DNA of 64,000 nt from Bradyrhizobium diazoefficiens (GTDB lineage: Bacteria; Pseudomonadota; Alphaproteobacteria; Rhizobiales; Xanthobacteraceae), in the NCBI RefSeq assembly GCF_016616425.1, contig NZ_CP067101.1, positions 4,030,001 to 4,094,000 on the forward strand. The letters run 5' to 3'. How positions within the stretch are numbered: position 1 is the first letter of the stretch; every line of letters begins with the position of its first letter. Below the pieces are notes generated by a model. It made no database searches. It was given only the letters and a program-made list of their open reading frames with translations, and was not told the DNA's origin. The position numbers and the translations under genes were made by a program. Positions 43,407 to 53,158 of the stretch are shown here, in pieces.

Positions 43407-43625
43407 GCGGATCAATATCCCCCAATCGTCGAAAAATCGCCTGAACGACGCGCTTGGCTTTTAGCGAAATTCGGAAGGAACCATATACTCAATAATTATT
43501 GCTGATTGAGACAGCGTAGGCTCACATCGGATTTCGCCTGCGTCGAATTGGCCGGACTTAAACCGCGCGCGTTAACTCGTTGTCAACATCTTTGGCCAAC
43601 GATTCCGGTCCAGGAGAGCAAGGCC

Positions 43626-43844
43626 ATGAAGGGCTCGTCCGACCGCAAAGGTCTGTCATCGATGTATCTGCGCGCCGGCGAGACCACGGGCACGCACCTT
43701 GCGCATTGGCCACCGCCCCAGCGCGGCAAGGAAAGCAAGCCGGTCTTCGTCAAGCATGCGGAAGGAGAGCCGGTCAAGCGCGCCAAGCCGCGCGGCTGGC
43801 GCCTGACCCGTGCGATCTTCTCCGAATTCGCCGACGACGAATAG
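43626..43844 (+). CDS. Small basic protein of unknown function
   Basis: A 72-residue hydrophilic protein beginning MKGSSDRKGLSSMYLRAGET and ending in an acidic FADDE tail, with no membrane segment or cysteine pair. AGGAG lies 9 bp upstream of the ATG. It is encoded between glmS and glmU on the opposite strand and ends 6 bp before the glmU terminus. Codon use looks like a real gene; no family recognised. Confidence 0.6.
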   Translation: MKGSSDRKGLSSMYLRAGETTGTHLAHWPPPQRGKESKPVFVKHAEGEPVKRAKPRGWRLTRAIFSEFADDE

Positions 43845-43850
43845 CGCCGC

Positions 43851-45206
43851 TCATTTCTCCGGCTTCTTGCCGCCCGTCTTCATCTCGCGATAGCGCGCTG
43901 CGCCGCCTTCGCGGATGGTCTGCTGGTTGCGCTCCAGCGCCATGGCATCGTCGGGCACGTCGCGGGTGATCACCGAGCCTGAGCCGATATAGGCGCCGTT
44001 GCCGATGTTGACAGGTGCGACCAGCGAGGAGTTGGTGCCGACGAAGGCGCCCTGTCCGATCACCGTCTTGTGCTTCTTGAAGCCGTCGTAGTTGCAGGTG
44101 ATGGTGCCGGCGCCGATGTTGGAGTTGGCGCCGACGGTGGCATCGCCGATGTAGGAGAGATGGTTGACCTTGACGCCGGCCTCCAGCGTTGCCGCCTTGG
44201 TCTCCACGAAATTGCCGATCCGCGCGCCGTCGCCGAGCGAGGTGCCGGGACGCAGCCGCGCATAGGGGCCGATCGAGACGTTCTTGCCGAGCCTCGTCTG
44301 CACGATATGCGAGAAGGAATGGATCACGCTGCCGTCGGCGATCGACACGCCGGGGCCGATCACCACGAACGGCTCGATGGTGACGTCCTTGCCGAACACG
44401 GTGTCGGCGGCGAGATAAACGGTCTCCGGCGCGACCAGCGTGACGCCGGCCTCCATCGCCGCTTTCCGCAAGCGCGCCTGCATCACGGCTTCCGCCTCGG
44501 CGAGCTGCGCCTTGGTGTTGATGCCGCGCACCTCGTCCTCGCTGGTCTCGATCACCACGGACTCCCATCCCTGCTTGCGGACGATTTCGACCGCATCGGT
44601 CAGATAATACTCGCCCTTGGAATTGGCATTGCCGATTTGCCCGAGGATTTCGAGCGCGCGGCGTCCGTCGATCGCCATCACGCCGGCATTGCACAGATTG
44701 ATCTTGCGCTCGACTTCGCTGGCATCGGCCTGCTCGCGGATCGCGACCAGGCGTTCGTCCTCGACGATGAGGCGGCCATAGCCGGTGGGATCGGCGGCGC
44801 GGAAGCCGAGCGCGGCGATCGCAGCACCGCTTGCGAGCGGCGCGCGCAACCGCGCAAAGGTCCCGGCCGAGATCAGCGGCGTATCGCCGAAGACAATCAG
44901 GAGATCATCCACGCCACGCGCGATCGCCTGGCGCGCCGCCAGCACCGCATGCGCGGTGCCGAGCCGCTCGGCCTGCACGAAGGTGAGTGCGTCGGGGCTG
45001 ATCCGCCTCGCTTCATCGGCGACCGCCTGATGGTCGGGACCAATCACGACGGCGAGCGAGCTGCCGGTTCCCGTCGGCGCCGCGGCGAGCACATGGGCGA
45101 GCAGCGTCTGGTGAGCTACCGGATGCAGCACTTTCGGCAGGCTCGATCGCATGCGCGTGCCTTCGCCTGCGGCGAGCACGATCGTGAGGCTGGAGCGGAC
45201 GGTCAT
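43851..45206 (-). CDS. glmU: Bifunctional UDP-N-acetylglucosamine pyrophosphorylase/glucosamine-1-phosphate acetyltransferase GlmU
   Basis: A 451-residue enzyme. The N-terminal pyrophosphorylase opens [21 protein letters not shown]-terminal left-handed beta-helix of hexapeptide repeats (about residues 255-430; [30 protein letters not shown]) is the acetyltransferase. It makes UDP-GlcNAc from glucosamine-1-phosphate. ATG 45206 is the start; a TTG precedes it. GlmS is encoded about 450 bp away on the same strand, so two steps of one pathway are neighbours. Confidence 0.96.
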   Translation of the reverse strand: MTVRSSLTIVLAAGEGTRMRSSLPKVLHPVAHQTLLAHVLAAAPTGTGSSLAVVIGPDHQAVADEARRISPDALTFVQAERLGTAHAVLAARQAIARGVDDLLIVFGDTPLISAGTFARLRAPLASGAAIAALGFRAADPTGYGRLIVEDERLVAIREQADASEVERKINLCNAGVMAIDGRRALEILGQIGNANSKGEYYLTDAVEIVRKQGWESVVIETSEDEVRGINTKAQLAEAEAVMQARLRKAAMEAGVTLVAPETVYLAADTVFGKDVTIEPFVVIGPGVSIADGSVIHSFSHIVQTRLGKNVSIGPYARLRPGTSLGDGARIGNFVETKAATLEAGVKVNHLSYIGDATVGANSNIGAGTITCNYDGFKKHKTVIGQGAFVGTNSSLVAPVNIGNGAYIGSGSVITRDVPDDAMALERNQQTIREGGAARYREMKTGGKKPEK

Positions 45207-45375
45207 CAAAATCCTGTCAGATACGGCCGAATCAATTGGCGCGACGGGCGGCAGCCCCTCTCGAAAGCTATCGCCTTGCTACCCCCGCAAACGCCCGGAA
45301 TTCAAGTGCGACGGGGTTTTCCTGTTAATGTTCCCTGATTGATTCGGGGAAGCTCAGGGCTGGCACTTAACGTAC

Positions 45376-46761
45376 ATGGCAAAGGATTCCGACCCACTGG
45401 CGGATGCCTTCGACACCAAGGAGACCGGCGGGCTGTTCTCCGGACTTGTAGCCGAGGAAAGCGCGTTCGACCGCCGCATGATGTGGCGCCTGGGCTCGTG
45501 GGGCGTGGCCGCGGTGGGCGCCGTCACCATCGCGGTGATGGCCAATCAGGCCCAGTTCGGCTGGCGGCGCGACCAGACTGCCTCCGCCGATCTCGCACGT
45601 CGGGCCGACCGGCTCGAGGTGCTGACCAAGGAGAACCAGAACGAGGCCCGCCGGCTCGCTGCCGCCATCGAGACGCTGAACACCGACCGCGACCGCCTCT
45701 ATTCCCGCGTCACCGTGCTGGAGCAGGGGCTCGATTCCGTCACCGGCGCCATCGCCAGGCAGGCCACCCCGCCGCCGCAGGATGCCACGTCCCAGGCTGC
45801 CGCACCCGCAGCCCCCAGCGTCGGGCGGGTCGCTTCGACGCCCGCCTCCGCCGGCGACAAGCCGCGCGCCGAGGCCGCCAAGGAAACGCCCAAGAACACG
45901 TCGAAAGAAACTGCAAAGGAGCCGTCGAGCCCGCCGCCGCAGACCGCGGCCGCCGCCTCGCTCGTGCAGCAATCGCCGGCCATGAGTTCGGCGCTGCCGA
46001 CCATTCCGCTGGTGCCGTCCAAGTCGATCATGGCACCGCCTGATCCGGCCGCGTCGAAATTGATGCAGCCCGAGACAAGCGAGAAGGCCGCCGGGAAGAA
46101 GGTCGAGCCGGCGCCCGCTCCGAGCGAAGCCGTCGCGGCAGCCGCGAAGCCTCCGGAAGCAGCCGAGAGCGAATCCGCCGCGATCGCGGTTCAGCAGACG
46201 CGTTTCGCGATCGATCTCGGCGGCGCCAATTCGGTCGACGGCCTGCGCGCGCTCTGGCGCGGCGTGACCAAATCCAATCCCGAAGTCGCAGCGCTGCGAC
46301 CGATCATCATGATCAAGGAAGGCACCACGGGGCCCGGCATGCAGCTCCGCCTGGGGGCCGGCCCCCTGGTCAACGCTGCCGTCGCCGCAAAATTCTGCGC
46401 CGGTCTCGCCGAGAACGACCGCCACTGCGAGACGACGGTGTTCGACGGCCAGCGCCTGTCGATGCATGGCTCGGAAAAGGCGCAGGACAAGGGAAAACAG
46501 AAGACGCAAGACCGAGTTCAAGAAAAGAGCTCGGAGACGAACAAGGACGCGGTCCCGCAAGCCGAAACCGCGCCCGCCCCCAGCGCAAAGCCCGAGAAGC
46601 CGCAGCGCCGCCACAGCTACTCGTCAAAACGCTCGAAGCGCGAGGAACCCGCGCCCACGCCCGCACCTGCGGCGCAGCGGGCGCCGGCGCCGGCGCCGGC
46701 GAAGCCGGAGGGCGCGTCTGCATCCGTGGGATCGACGCTATCGTCGTTCTTCAGGCGCTAA
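45376..46761 (+). CDS. Membrane-anchored coiled-coil protein with a C-terminal SPOR-like domain
   Basis: A 461-residue protein with a cytoplasmic N-terminus, one transmembrane helix (about residues 40-58), a coiled coil (about residues 65-118, DLARRADRLEVLTKENQNEA), a long low-complexity Ala/Pro/Lys linker (about 120-270), and a folded part near 275-365 (FAIDLGGANSVDGLRALWRG, then CAGLAENDRHCETTVF), followed by a Pro-rich basic tail. The folded part is SPOR-like, which would bind denuded glycan strands. Likely a periplasm-facing cell-envelope protein. Confidence 0.72.
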   Translation: MAKDSDPLADAFDTKETGGLFSGLVAEESAFDRRMMWRLGSWGVAAVGAVTIAVMANQAQFGWRRDQTASADLARRADRLEVLTKENQNEARRLAAAIETLNTDRDRLYSRVTVLEQGLDSVTGAIARQATPPPQDATSQAAAPAAPSVGRVASTPASAGDKPRAEAAKETPKNTSKETAKEPSSPPPQTAAAASLVQQSPAMSSALPTIPLVPSKSIMAPPDPAASKLMQPETSEKAAGKKVEPAPAPSEAVAAAAKPPEAAESESAAIAVQQTRFAIDLGGANSVDGLRALWRGVTKSNPEVAALRPIIMIKEGTTGPGMQLRLGAGPLVNAAVAAKFCAGLAENDRHCETTVFDGQRLSMHGSEKAQDKGKQKTQDRVQEKSSETNKDAVPQAETAPAPSAKPEKPQRRHSYSSKRSKREEPAPTPAPAAQRAPAPAPAKPEGASASVGSTLSSFFRR

Positions 46762-46916
46762 ATGGTGGCTGCTCCAGGGCGGAAGCCGCCTCCACCTGAA
46801 TACGCGGTAGATACCCGGCATGCCTTGCGCGCGGCGACGGACCGGAATTTCGCTCCGACAACAGAAACATCACCTGCCCTGTTGCCTGCCCGGGCCGTCC
46901 CGACCATATTGCCCCC

Positions 46917-47297
46917 ATGACAAAAAAGCCCTTCCGCCTCACGCCCTACCAGGTCCAGTTCCTGATCGTCGTCGGCTTCGCTTCGGTCGGCTATGCGCTC
47001 TACCTGCGCTATCTCGCGATCGAGTTCTCGCAGGTCGCCCTCGCCTGCGATGCCGGGCTTCAGACGCTGGTCTGCAAGGCCCGTTCGGTCTCGACGGTGC
47101 TGTTCAAGAACTCGGTGTTCGGCATCGTTGCGCTGGTCGTTGCGACGCTGAACCTGATGCGGCCGTCGATCGTGCTGCTCACCGTCGGCATCATCGCGGC
47201 CGGCCTCGGCATCGTGCTCTACAATGTCGTGCTGTCGGGTCTGGCGATCGGCCTGTTCATTCTTGGATTTGCTCGGCCCGCGCCCGCCACAGCGTGA
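46917..47297 (+). CDS. Small integral membrane protein upstream of ndvC (convergent)
   Basis: A 126-residue protein with three to four hydrophobic segments (about residues 13-32, 60-80, 84-104 and 107-120), a Lys-rich start (MTKKPFRLTPYQVQFLIVVG) and two cysteines in a loop (LACDAGLQTLVCKAR). Its last 41 bp overlap the 3' end of ndvC on the opposite strand. Likely a small inner-membrane protein; function unknown. Confidence 0.72.
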   Translation: MTKKPFRLTPYQVQFLIVVGFASVGYALYLRYLAIEFSQVALACDAGLQTLVCKARSVSTVLFKNSVFGIVALVVATLNLMRPSIVLLTVGIIAAGLGIVLYNVVLSGLAIGLFILGFARPAPATA

Positions 47298-48816
47298 GCG
47301 CGAACAACAGATAGATCGTGCAGGTCCACAGCGATTGCCAGTTGTCGCGGCCTTCGTTGAAGAGCACGAAGACGGCCGACATCGCCAGCACGCAAGCGAA
47401 CACCGCTTCGGCGATTGGACGCCGGCCGATCTGCGGCCGGTTCAGCGTCAGCAGCGCGAACGGCACCACCGCCATCGTCAGCGCGGCGTAGGGAAAGTCC
47501 TTGTAGCGCGGGTCGAACACGAAGCCGAGCGCGGTCTGCGCCGCGATCACCGCCGTCACCGCGAGCGTCAGGCCGAGCACGGCCGTGAGCTTCGACCATT
47601 TGCGGCCCTCGCGCGGACCGAGCAGATCGAGGAAGGTCGGAAGGCTGCGGCCGATCACCATCGCCTGCGCGCAGAAGATCGGCGACAGGATGCCGGCCGC
47701 AAGCAGCGCGCCCCAGAGCAGCCAGCCGCCGATGCCGTAGCTCTCGTAATACATCTTGTCGGCGCCGATCCCGAGCAGGCTTCCCGCCGTCGTCGCCGAG
47801 ATGGCGACGCCGAGCCATGCCGGGAAGCGCGGCGTCCACGGCCGCCGGCGCACCGTGATCAGTGCTACCGCGAACACCAGCACGGAAAGGCCCATGCCCG
47901 CGCCCATGTACCATTTCCAGTACGGGAAATTGCTGATTGGCTGCCCCGGCGGATATTTCAGGGTCCGGCGCACCGAGTCATACAGGCCCCAATAACCGCC
48001 GACGGTGCCTTCCAGCTTGCGCTTCCACGGCTGGTCGTAGGACTCGATCAGGTTGACGCGGAACTTCTGCGCCTTCGCCAGGGCCAGGATTTCCGAAACC
48101 ACCCGCGCCTGGTTGGTGCGTGACGGCAGCGCGCCGTCGCGCATCCGCCCTTCGCTCGGCCAGCCGGTTTCGCCGATCAGGATTTCCTTGCCCGGAAACG
48201 CCACCGCCATGCGCTCGCGGATCGCCTCGACATGGGCGGAGGCGAATTTCGCCTTGACGGGGAAGTCCTCCCAATAAGGCAGAATATGGATCGTGACGAA
48301 GTCGACGGCGTCATAGACCTCGCGATTCTTCAGCCAGTACTCCCAGACGTCGGCATAGGTGACGGGCACGCTGACCTGCGTCTTCACCAGGTGGATGATG
48401 GAGACGAGGTCTGCGGTCGTCATCTCGCCGCGGAGCAATACCTCGTTGCCGACGATGAGCGAGGTGATGATGTCGGGGAATTCCTTGGTGAGGCGAACGG
48501 CGAGCGCCGCCTGCTCGAAGTTCTTGCTGCGATTACTGGAGAGCCAGATGCCCTGGATCACCTTCAGCCCGCCAACCTTGGCGGCGACCGCAGGCACCTG
48601 GTCGAGCCCGTTCTCCATCGAATAGGTGCGGACGCAGCCGGTGATCTCCTTGAGCTGCCGCAAATCCTGCTCGATCTGGTCGGCGTCGATATGGGTCCAC
48701 GGGTTCAGCGGCGTCTGCTCGCCGCGGAACGGCGCGTAGGAGACGCATTGGACCTTCTCGGCGGGGTCGATCGGAGCGCGCGCGAGTGTGATTGGCGTCG
48801 CCAACCACCACCACAC
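47257..48816 (-). CDS. ndvC: NdvC, putative beta-(1,6)-glucan synthase (GH17-like + membrane domain)
   Basis: At least 519 residues. The N-terminal half is a glycoside hydrolase family 17-like domain (about residues 25-285) with the two expected glutamates (VGNEVLLRG and IGETGWPSEG), followed by about eight transmembrane helices. It matches the Bradyrhizobium ndvC product that adds 1,6-linkages to cyclic beta-glucans. The start at 48816 is GTG, but the same frame encodes a hydrophobic stretch before it (LALLLVSLGAIAAVW), and GGAGG at 48887-48883 lies 9 bp before an ATT at 48873, so the protein may be longer. Overlaps the convergent membrane gene. Confidence 0.82.
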   Translation of the reverse strand: MWWWLATPITLARAPIDPAEKVQCVSYAPFRGEQTPLNPWTHIDADQIEQDLRQLKEITGCVRTYSMENGLDQVPAVAAKVGGLKVIQGIWLSSNRSKNFEQAALAVRLTKEFPDIITSLIVGNEVLLRGEMTTADLVSIIHLVKTQVSVPVTYADVWEYWLKNREVYDAVDFVTIHILPYWEDFPVKAKFASAHVEAIRERMAVAFPGKEILIGETGWPSEGRMRDGALPSRTNQARVVSEILALAKAQKFRVNLIESYDQPWKRKLEGTVGGYWGLYDSVRRTLKYPPGQPISNFPYWKWYMGAGMGLSVLVFAVALITVRRRPWTPRFPAWLGVAISATTAGSLLGIGADKMYYESYGIGGWLLWGALLAAGILSPIFCAQAMVIGRSLPTFLDLLGPREGRKWSKLTAVLGLTLAVTAVIAAQTALGFVFDPRYKDFPYAALTMAVVPFALLTLNRPQIGRRPIAEAVFACVLAMSAVFVLFNEGRDNWQSLWTCTIYLLFALTLWRARAEQIQE

Positions 48817-49143
48817 GGCAGCAATCGCACCCAGTGAAACGAGCAGAAGCGCCAGTGGCGTACGAAGAGAAATCGGATCCGTCCTCCGCGAAGGGTCCGT
48901 CGATTACCTGCTCATACGCCGTCTGCCAAGGGGTAACAGGCGACCGACCCGCTCCTCCCCCTCGAGGAATTTGGCTGCGGGCGCTCGACCGGCGTCTAGG
49001 ATCGTGACTTTGCTGGACAAAATTCGAAATACAGGTCATGGGATTCAACGGGCATTTTCCGCCGCATTGGAGACCCATTTGGACGCCATCAGCTATTGCG
49101 TCCGCGAGGTCCTGACGCGGATGGTCAGACGATTGGGGAATTC

Positions 49144-49725
49144 ATGCGGCAACGGGTGTTCGGGTTTCGAAATGCGGTCCTGCGGCAGTTCGCCGCCACC
49201 TTGACCGTCTCCTGCCTCCTCGTTTTCGCCGGATTCGCTGGCGCCTTCGCACAGAGCGGCACGCCCGCCCCCGACCAGGGCAAGGCCGCAGCTCAGCCTG
49301 CCGACGCCGCCAAGGAAGCAGCCCAGAACCAGCGCCGCACCGACGAATTCGCCGAAGCGGCCAAGGTCATCAACGGCCCGGCCGGCAATCCCGAATGCGT
49401 CTGGCTCGGCCGGCGCGTGGTACGGCTGATGTGGCGGGACGACCTCGATACCGCGTTCCGCCATCTCGACCTCTACGACCGCTTCGGCTGTCCCGGCGGC
49501 CACATCCAGGCCGCCTTCCGCTGCCTGACCCGGTTCGGTGCCCAGATCGACCCCAAGGTCGCCGAGACCCTGGACAGCCGTGTGCATGCCTGCTGGATCA
49601 ACCCGGCGGCCCAGCCGCAGCAGGCCACGGCGGCGACGTCACAACCGGCGGCACCGGCCTCAGGCAATCCGCCGGCCGCGAGCCCCTCCCCTGCGGCAAG
49701 CCCGTCCCCGGCGCCCTCGAAATAG
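49144..49725 (+). CDS. ndvD: Exported protein in the cyclic glucan cluster, NdvD-like
   Basis: A 193-residue protein with a long signal peptide (hydrophobic core about residues 17-34), a charged middle (AAKVINGPAGNPECVWLGRR), a domain of about 100 residues with four cysteines (PECVW, FGCPGG, FRCLTRFG, HACW) and a Pro/Ala/Ser-rich tail. It lies between ndvC and ndvB. In Bradyrhizobium japonicum a third gene, ndvD, at this position is required for cyclic glucan synthesis; identity is inferred from position and size. Confidence 0.65.
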   Translation: MRQRVFGFRNAVLRQFAATLTVSCLLVFAGFAGAFAQSGTPAPDQGKAAAQPADAAKEAAQNQRRTDEFAEAAKVINGPAGNPECVWLGRRVVRLMWRDDLDTAFRHLDLYDRFGCPGGHIQAAFRCLTRFGAQIDPKVAETLDSRVHACWINPAAQPQQATAATSQPAAPASGNPPAASPSPAASPSPAPSK

Positions 49726-49943
49726 CCGCAGATCGCTTCAGCTGTCGTTCAGGAACGACCGGCCAAAGAGACGGTTGGCACTGCCACGCGTCTTCCGGAA
49801 AAGGCCACGCCCTCATAAGGCCATGAGGCCATGACAGTTGTGAAACCGCGCGGCAGAGGTATGCTCCATTTGCCGCGGACACGGTCGGATCTCGGGGTCG
49901 GGTCCGCTTCCCTGCCACCTCAGCCCCTTTTGGTTTAGCCGCG

Positions 49944-52607
49944 ATGCGCGTTGTCGCCGCCGTTCTGTTGCTTGTGTCTGCGCTCCATGCGGGGCTATGG
50001 GGCGCTTTGCGCGACAAGGAACCCGCACCTGATTTCACGGGCCTGTTGCCGAGCCTGTCCTATACGCCGTTCGAACCGGGACACGTCGTCGACAACAACG
50101 TCGACCCCGAAAAGATTCGCGCGGACATGAAGAAGCTCTCGACCGTCACGCGCGCCATCCGCTCCTACTCCGCGACGGAAGGCAACGAGCTGGTGCCGCC
50201 GATCGCTGCCGAGTTCGGTCTCAAGGTCACGGTCGGCGCGTGGATCGACAAGGACGAGGATCGCAACAAGCGGGAGATCACGGCCGCCATCGAGCTTGCC
50301 CGCAAGAACAGCAATGTGAACGGCATCGTGGTCGGCAACGAGGTGATCTTCCGCGGCGAGCAGAAGGTCGATGACCTCATCGACAAGATCAAGAAGGTCA
50401 AGAGCGCGGTTCGCGTTCCCGTCACGACGGGCGAGATCTGGAACATCTGGCGCGATTTTCCGGACCTTGCCTCGAACGTCGATTTCATCGCCGCGCACGT
50501 CCTGCCCTATTGGGAAAACTTCCGGTCGGACCAGGCGGTCGACCAGGCCGTCGACCGCTACAACTTGTTGCGCAATCTGTTCCCGGGCAAGCGCATCGTG
50601 ATCGCCGAGTTCGGCTGGCCGAGCGCGGGCTATAACTTGCGCAACGCCGACCCGGGTCCGTTCCAGCAGGCGCTGACGCTGCGCAATTTCGTCGGCCGCG
50701 CCGAGGCCCTCGGCATCGAATACAACATCGTCGAAGCCATCGATCAGCCCTGGAAGTTCTTCGAAGGCGGCGTCGGCCCGTATTGGGGCATCCTCAACGC
50801 CAGCCGAGAGCCGAAATTTGCCTGGACCGGCCCGGTGGAAAACCCCGACTGTTGGAAGCTGATGGGCATCGCGCTGCTGGTCGGCGTCCTGCTGTCACTG
50901 CCGATCCTGCGGCTCGAAAAACCGACCGCGAAGCAGGCCTTCCTGCTCTCCGTCACCGCCAACGGCGTCGGCGCCTGGGCCGCGACCGTGTTCGCCTATT
51001 GGAATGGCCACTACTTCCTGTTCGGATCGGCCTTTGCGCTGACGCTCGGCATGATCCTCCTTGTTCCCCTTGTTCTCATTGCGATGGCGCGCATCGACGA
51101 GATCGCCGCGGTCGCGTTCGGCCGGCCGCCGCAGCGGCTGATCGCGAAGGACAGGCCGGTCGAGAACGTTCCCGAGAATTACTGCCCGAAAGTCTCGATC
51201 CACATCCCCGCCTATTTCGAGCCGGTCGACATGCTCAAGCAGACGCTGGATGCGCTGTCGCGGCTGAACTACCCGAACTACGAATGCGTGGTCATCATCA
51301 ATAACACGCCGGATCCCGCATTCTGGCAGCCGATCCAGGACCATTGCCGCGCGCTCGGTGAACGCTTCAAGTTCATCAACGCCGAGAAGGTGCAGGGCTT
51401 CAAGGCCGGCGCGCTGCGCATCGCGATGGACCGCACCGCGGAGGACGCCGAGATCATCGGCATTCTCGATGCCGACTATGTCGTCGAGCCCGACTGGCTG
51501 CAGGACCTCGTGCCCGCCTTCGCCGATCCGCGCGTCGGCCTCGTGCAGGCGCCGCAGGAGCACCGCGACGGCGGCCTGTCGATCATGCACTACATCATGA
51601 ACGGCGAATATGCCGGCTTCTTCGACATCGGCATGGTCCAGCGCAACGAGCTCAACGCCGTCATCGTTCACGGCACGATGTGCCTGATCCGCCGCGCCGC
51701 GATGGACATGGCCGGCGGCTGGTCATCCGACACGATCTGCGAGGATTCCGATCTCGGCCTTGCGATCCAGGAGCTCGGCTGGACCACGCACTATACTAAC
51801 CACCGCTACGGCGCAGGCCTGCTGCCGGACACCTACGAGGCGTTCAAGAAACAGCGTCATCGCTGGGCCTATGGCGGCCTGCAGATCGTCAAGAAGCACT
51901 GGCGCCGCTTCCTGCCCGGCGCAAGCCGGCTGACCTCCGACCAGAAGCGCGAATACGGCCTCGGCTGGCTGAACTGGCTGGGCGCCGAGAGCCTCGGCGT
52001 GGTGGTGGCGCTGCTCAACCTCGTCTGGGTGCCGATCGTCGCCTTCGCCGACATCGCTATCCCCGACAAGATCCTGACGCTGCCGATCATCGGCGCCTTC
52101 GTCGTCTCGCTGGTGCACTTCCTGTCGATGTACCGCGCCCGCGTCGCCATCAAACCCGGCCAGATGCTAGGTGCCATGATCGCGGCGATGAGCGTGCAGT
52201 GGACGGTGTCGCGCGCGGTGGCGCAGGGCCTCATCACCGAGCACATCGCGTTTGCGCGCACCTCCAAGGGCGGCCTCAGCAGAATGTCGATCGAGTTCCA
52301 GGCGTTCTGGGAGGCCGTGATCGGCATCCTGCTCGTGCTCGGCGCCGGCGTCCTGGTCGCCTCCAACAGTTTTAGGCAGATCACCGAGATTTACATCTTC
52401 GCCGGCGTCCTGGTGTTGCAAAGCCTGCCGTTCCTGGCCGCGGTCGCGATCGCCACCCTCGAGCTCAGCCGCATCAACTCGTTCCAGTTCTGGCGCGACA
52501 GCGCGATCCGCACTGCCGAGCTGATCGGACTGCGCCCGGTCACGCTGCCCCTTCCGGGCGGCACGCCGCAACCGGTCCCGAGCGAGGTGCGGCGGGAGGC
52601 GAACTGA
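49944..52607 (+). CDS. ndvB: NdvB, cyclic beta-(1,3)-glucan synthase (GH17-like + GT2)
   Basis: An 887-residue inner-membrane enzyme. Residues about 30-300 are a GH17-like domain keeping both glutamates (VGNEVIFRG, IAEFGWPSAG). Two to three transmembrane helices (about 310-390) precede a family-2 glycosyltransferase (about 410-660; SIHIPAYFEPVDMLKQTLDA, ILDADYV, ICEDSDLG, QRHRW), and more helices follow. The pairing of synthase and hydrolase-like module suggests it polymerises from UDP-glucose and then transfers or cyclises. In Bradyrhizobium it makes cyclic beta-(1,3),(1,6)-glucans for osmoadaptation and nodulation. Confidence 0.92.
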   Translation: MRVVAAVLLLVSALHAGLWGALRDKEPAPDFTGLLPSLSYTPFEPGHVVDNNVDPEKIRADMKKLSTVTRAIRSYSATEGNELVPPIAAEFGLKVTVGAWIDKDEDRNKREITAAIELARKNSNVNGIVVGNEVIFRGEQKVDDLIDKIKKVKSAVRVPVTTGEIWNIWRDFPDLASNVDFIAAHVLPYWENFRSDQAVDQAVDRYNLLRNLFPGKRIVIAEFGWPSAGYNLRNADPGPFQQALTLRNFVGRAEALGIEYNIVEAIDQPWKFFEGGVGPYWGILNASREPKFAWTGPVENPDCWKLMGIALLVGVLLSLPILRLEKPTAKQAFLLSVTANGVGAWAATVFAYWNGHYFLFGSAFALTLGMILLVPLVLIAMARIDEIAAVAFGRPPQRLIAKDRPVENVPENYCPKVSIHIPAYFEPVDMLKQTLDALSRLNYPNYECVVIINNTPDPAFWQPIQDHCRALGERFKFINAEKVQGFKAGALRIAMDRTAEDAEIIGILDADYVVEPDWLQDLVPAFADPRVGLVQAPQEHRDGGLSIMHYIMNGEYAGFFDIGMVQRNELNAVIVHGTMCLIRRAAMDMAGGWSSDTICEDSDLGLAIQELGWTTHYTNHRYGAGLLPDTYEAFKKQRHRWAYGGLQIVKKHWRRFLPGASRLTSDQKREYGLGWLNWLGAESLGVVVALLNLVWVPIVAFADIAIPDKILTLPIIGAFVVSLVHFLSMYRARVAIKPGQMLGAMIAAMSVQWTVSRAVAQGLITEHIAFARTSKGGLSRMSIEFQAFWEAVIGILLVLGAGVLVASNSFRQITEIYIFAGVLVLQSLPFLAAVAIATLELSRINSFQFWRDSAIRTAELIGLRPVTLPLPGGTPQPVPSEVRREAN

Positions 52608-53041
52608 CGGGCGGGAACGGCGCCTGCGGCCATCCTCCGAGACGCCTGCCTGCGGCGGGCCCTCTCGGGATGAGCTCAGGTTTTGCGGCGAGATTGCCAG
52701 ACCCTCGTGGTGAGGAGCCCGCCAAAGCCGCGTCTCGAACCATGAAGGGCCAAACTCTTCCGACGATCTCCCCCACTTCAGCGTGGATGACGACCCGCCA
52801 ATCGAGTTGAGAATCCCGGCTCAAGCTGCGGATTCCGCGAGCAAATCCCGCCCCTGCCGAGAACTTCGGCAATCACGCCCGCTATTGACCTCAGCGCCCC
52901 ATCCCCCTACACAGCGCGAGCCGACAGCATGATCCGGAAACAGCCGGTTTTCCCCGCGACGCGAACTTGAGCGCAGCGGCAAGACATGCTTCTCGAATGT
53001 CCGAAGACGATGGCGATCTCTCAAGCCATCAGCGGCCATGG
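52608..53041. other. 434-bp intergenic region between ndvB and tRNA-Lys
   Basis: No convincing gene. The first part is a dispersed repeat (52631-52745). The remainder has no good ribosome-binding site and frame combination. The last about 30 bp before the tRNA (53010-53041) are repeated at 55474-55505. Confidence 0.6.
52631..52745. repeat. Dispersed repeat, CATCCTCCGAGACG family
   Basis: It opens CATCCTCCGAGACGCCTGCC and ends CGCGTCTCGAACCATG, with GAGACGC and GCGTCTC as inverted ends and internal CCTGCGGCGGG/GAGCCCGCC segments. The pattern recurs widely in Bradyrhizobium and Rhodopseudomonas genomes (recalled, not searched). It follows ndvB. Confidence 0.55.
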
Positions 53042-53117
53042 GAGCGCGTAGCTCAGCCGGTAGAGCACGTGACTTTTAATCACGGGGTCCTGGGTTCGAG
53101 CCCCAGCGCGCTCACCA
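53042..53117 (+). tRNA. tRNA-Lys (anticodon TTT)
   Basis: A 76-base gene with acceptor stem GAGCGCG/CGCGCTC, D-arm GCTC...GAGC, anticodon arm GTGAC-TTTTAAT-CAC with anticodon TTT, T-arm CTGGG-TTCGAGC-CCCAG, discriminator A and encoded CCA. It forms the left end of the accessory segment, and its 5' part is repeated at 55506-55521. The 3' end shows no repeat elsewhere in the window, so it is not a standard integrase att site. Confidence 0.95.
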
Positions 53118-53158
53118 TAATGCCCTCTCTAATAACTGTCCTGCGAGATTGAGGGCCG

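Noticed and set aside
43407..43625. glmS ribozyme or riboswitch upstream of glmS
   Set aside because: No ribozyme core is recognisable, and the glmS ribozyme is not expected in Alphaproteobacteria. The region is merely AT-richer and likely promoter DNA.
48533..49078. Minus-strand frame of 181 codons upstream of and overlapping ndvC
   Set aside because: Out of frame with ndvC over its 5' part; low-complexity composition and no domain.
53042..53117. tRNA-Lys as a standard integrase attachment site
   Set aside because: The repeated part is the 5' end of the tRNA with its upstream flank, whereas integrases normally duplicate the 3' end. No integrase gene is present.
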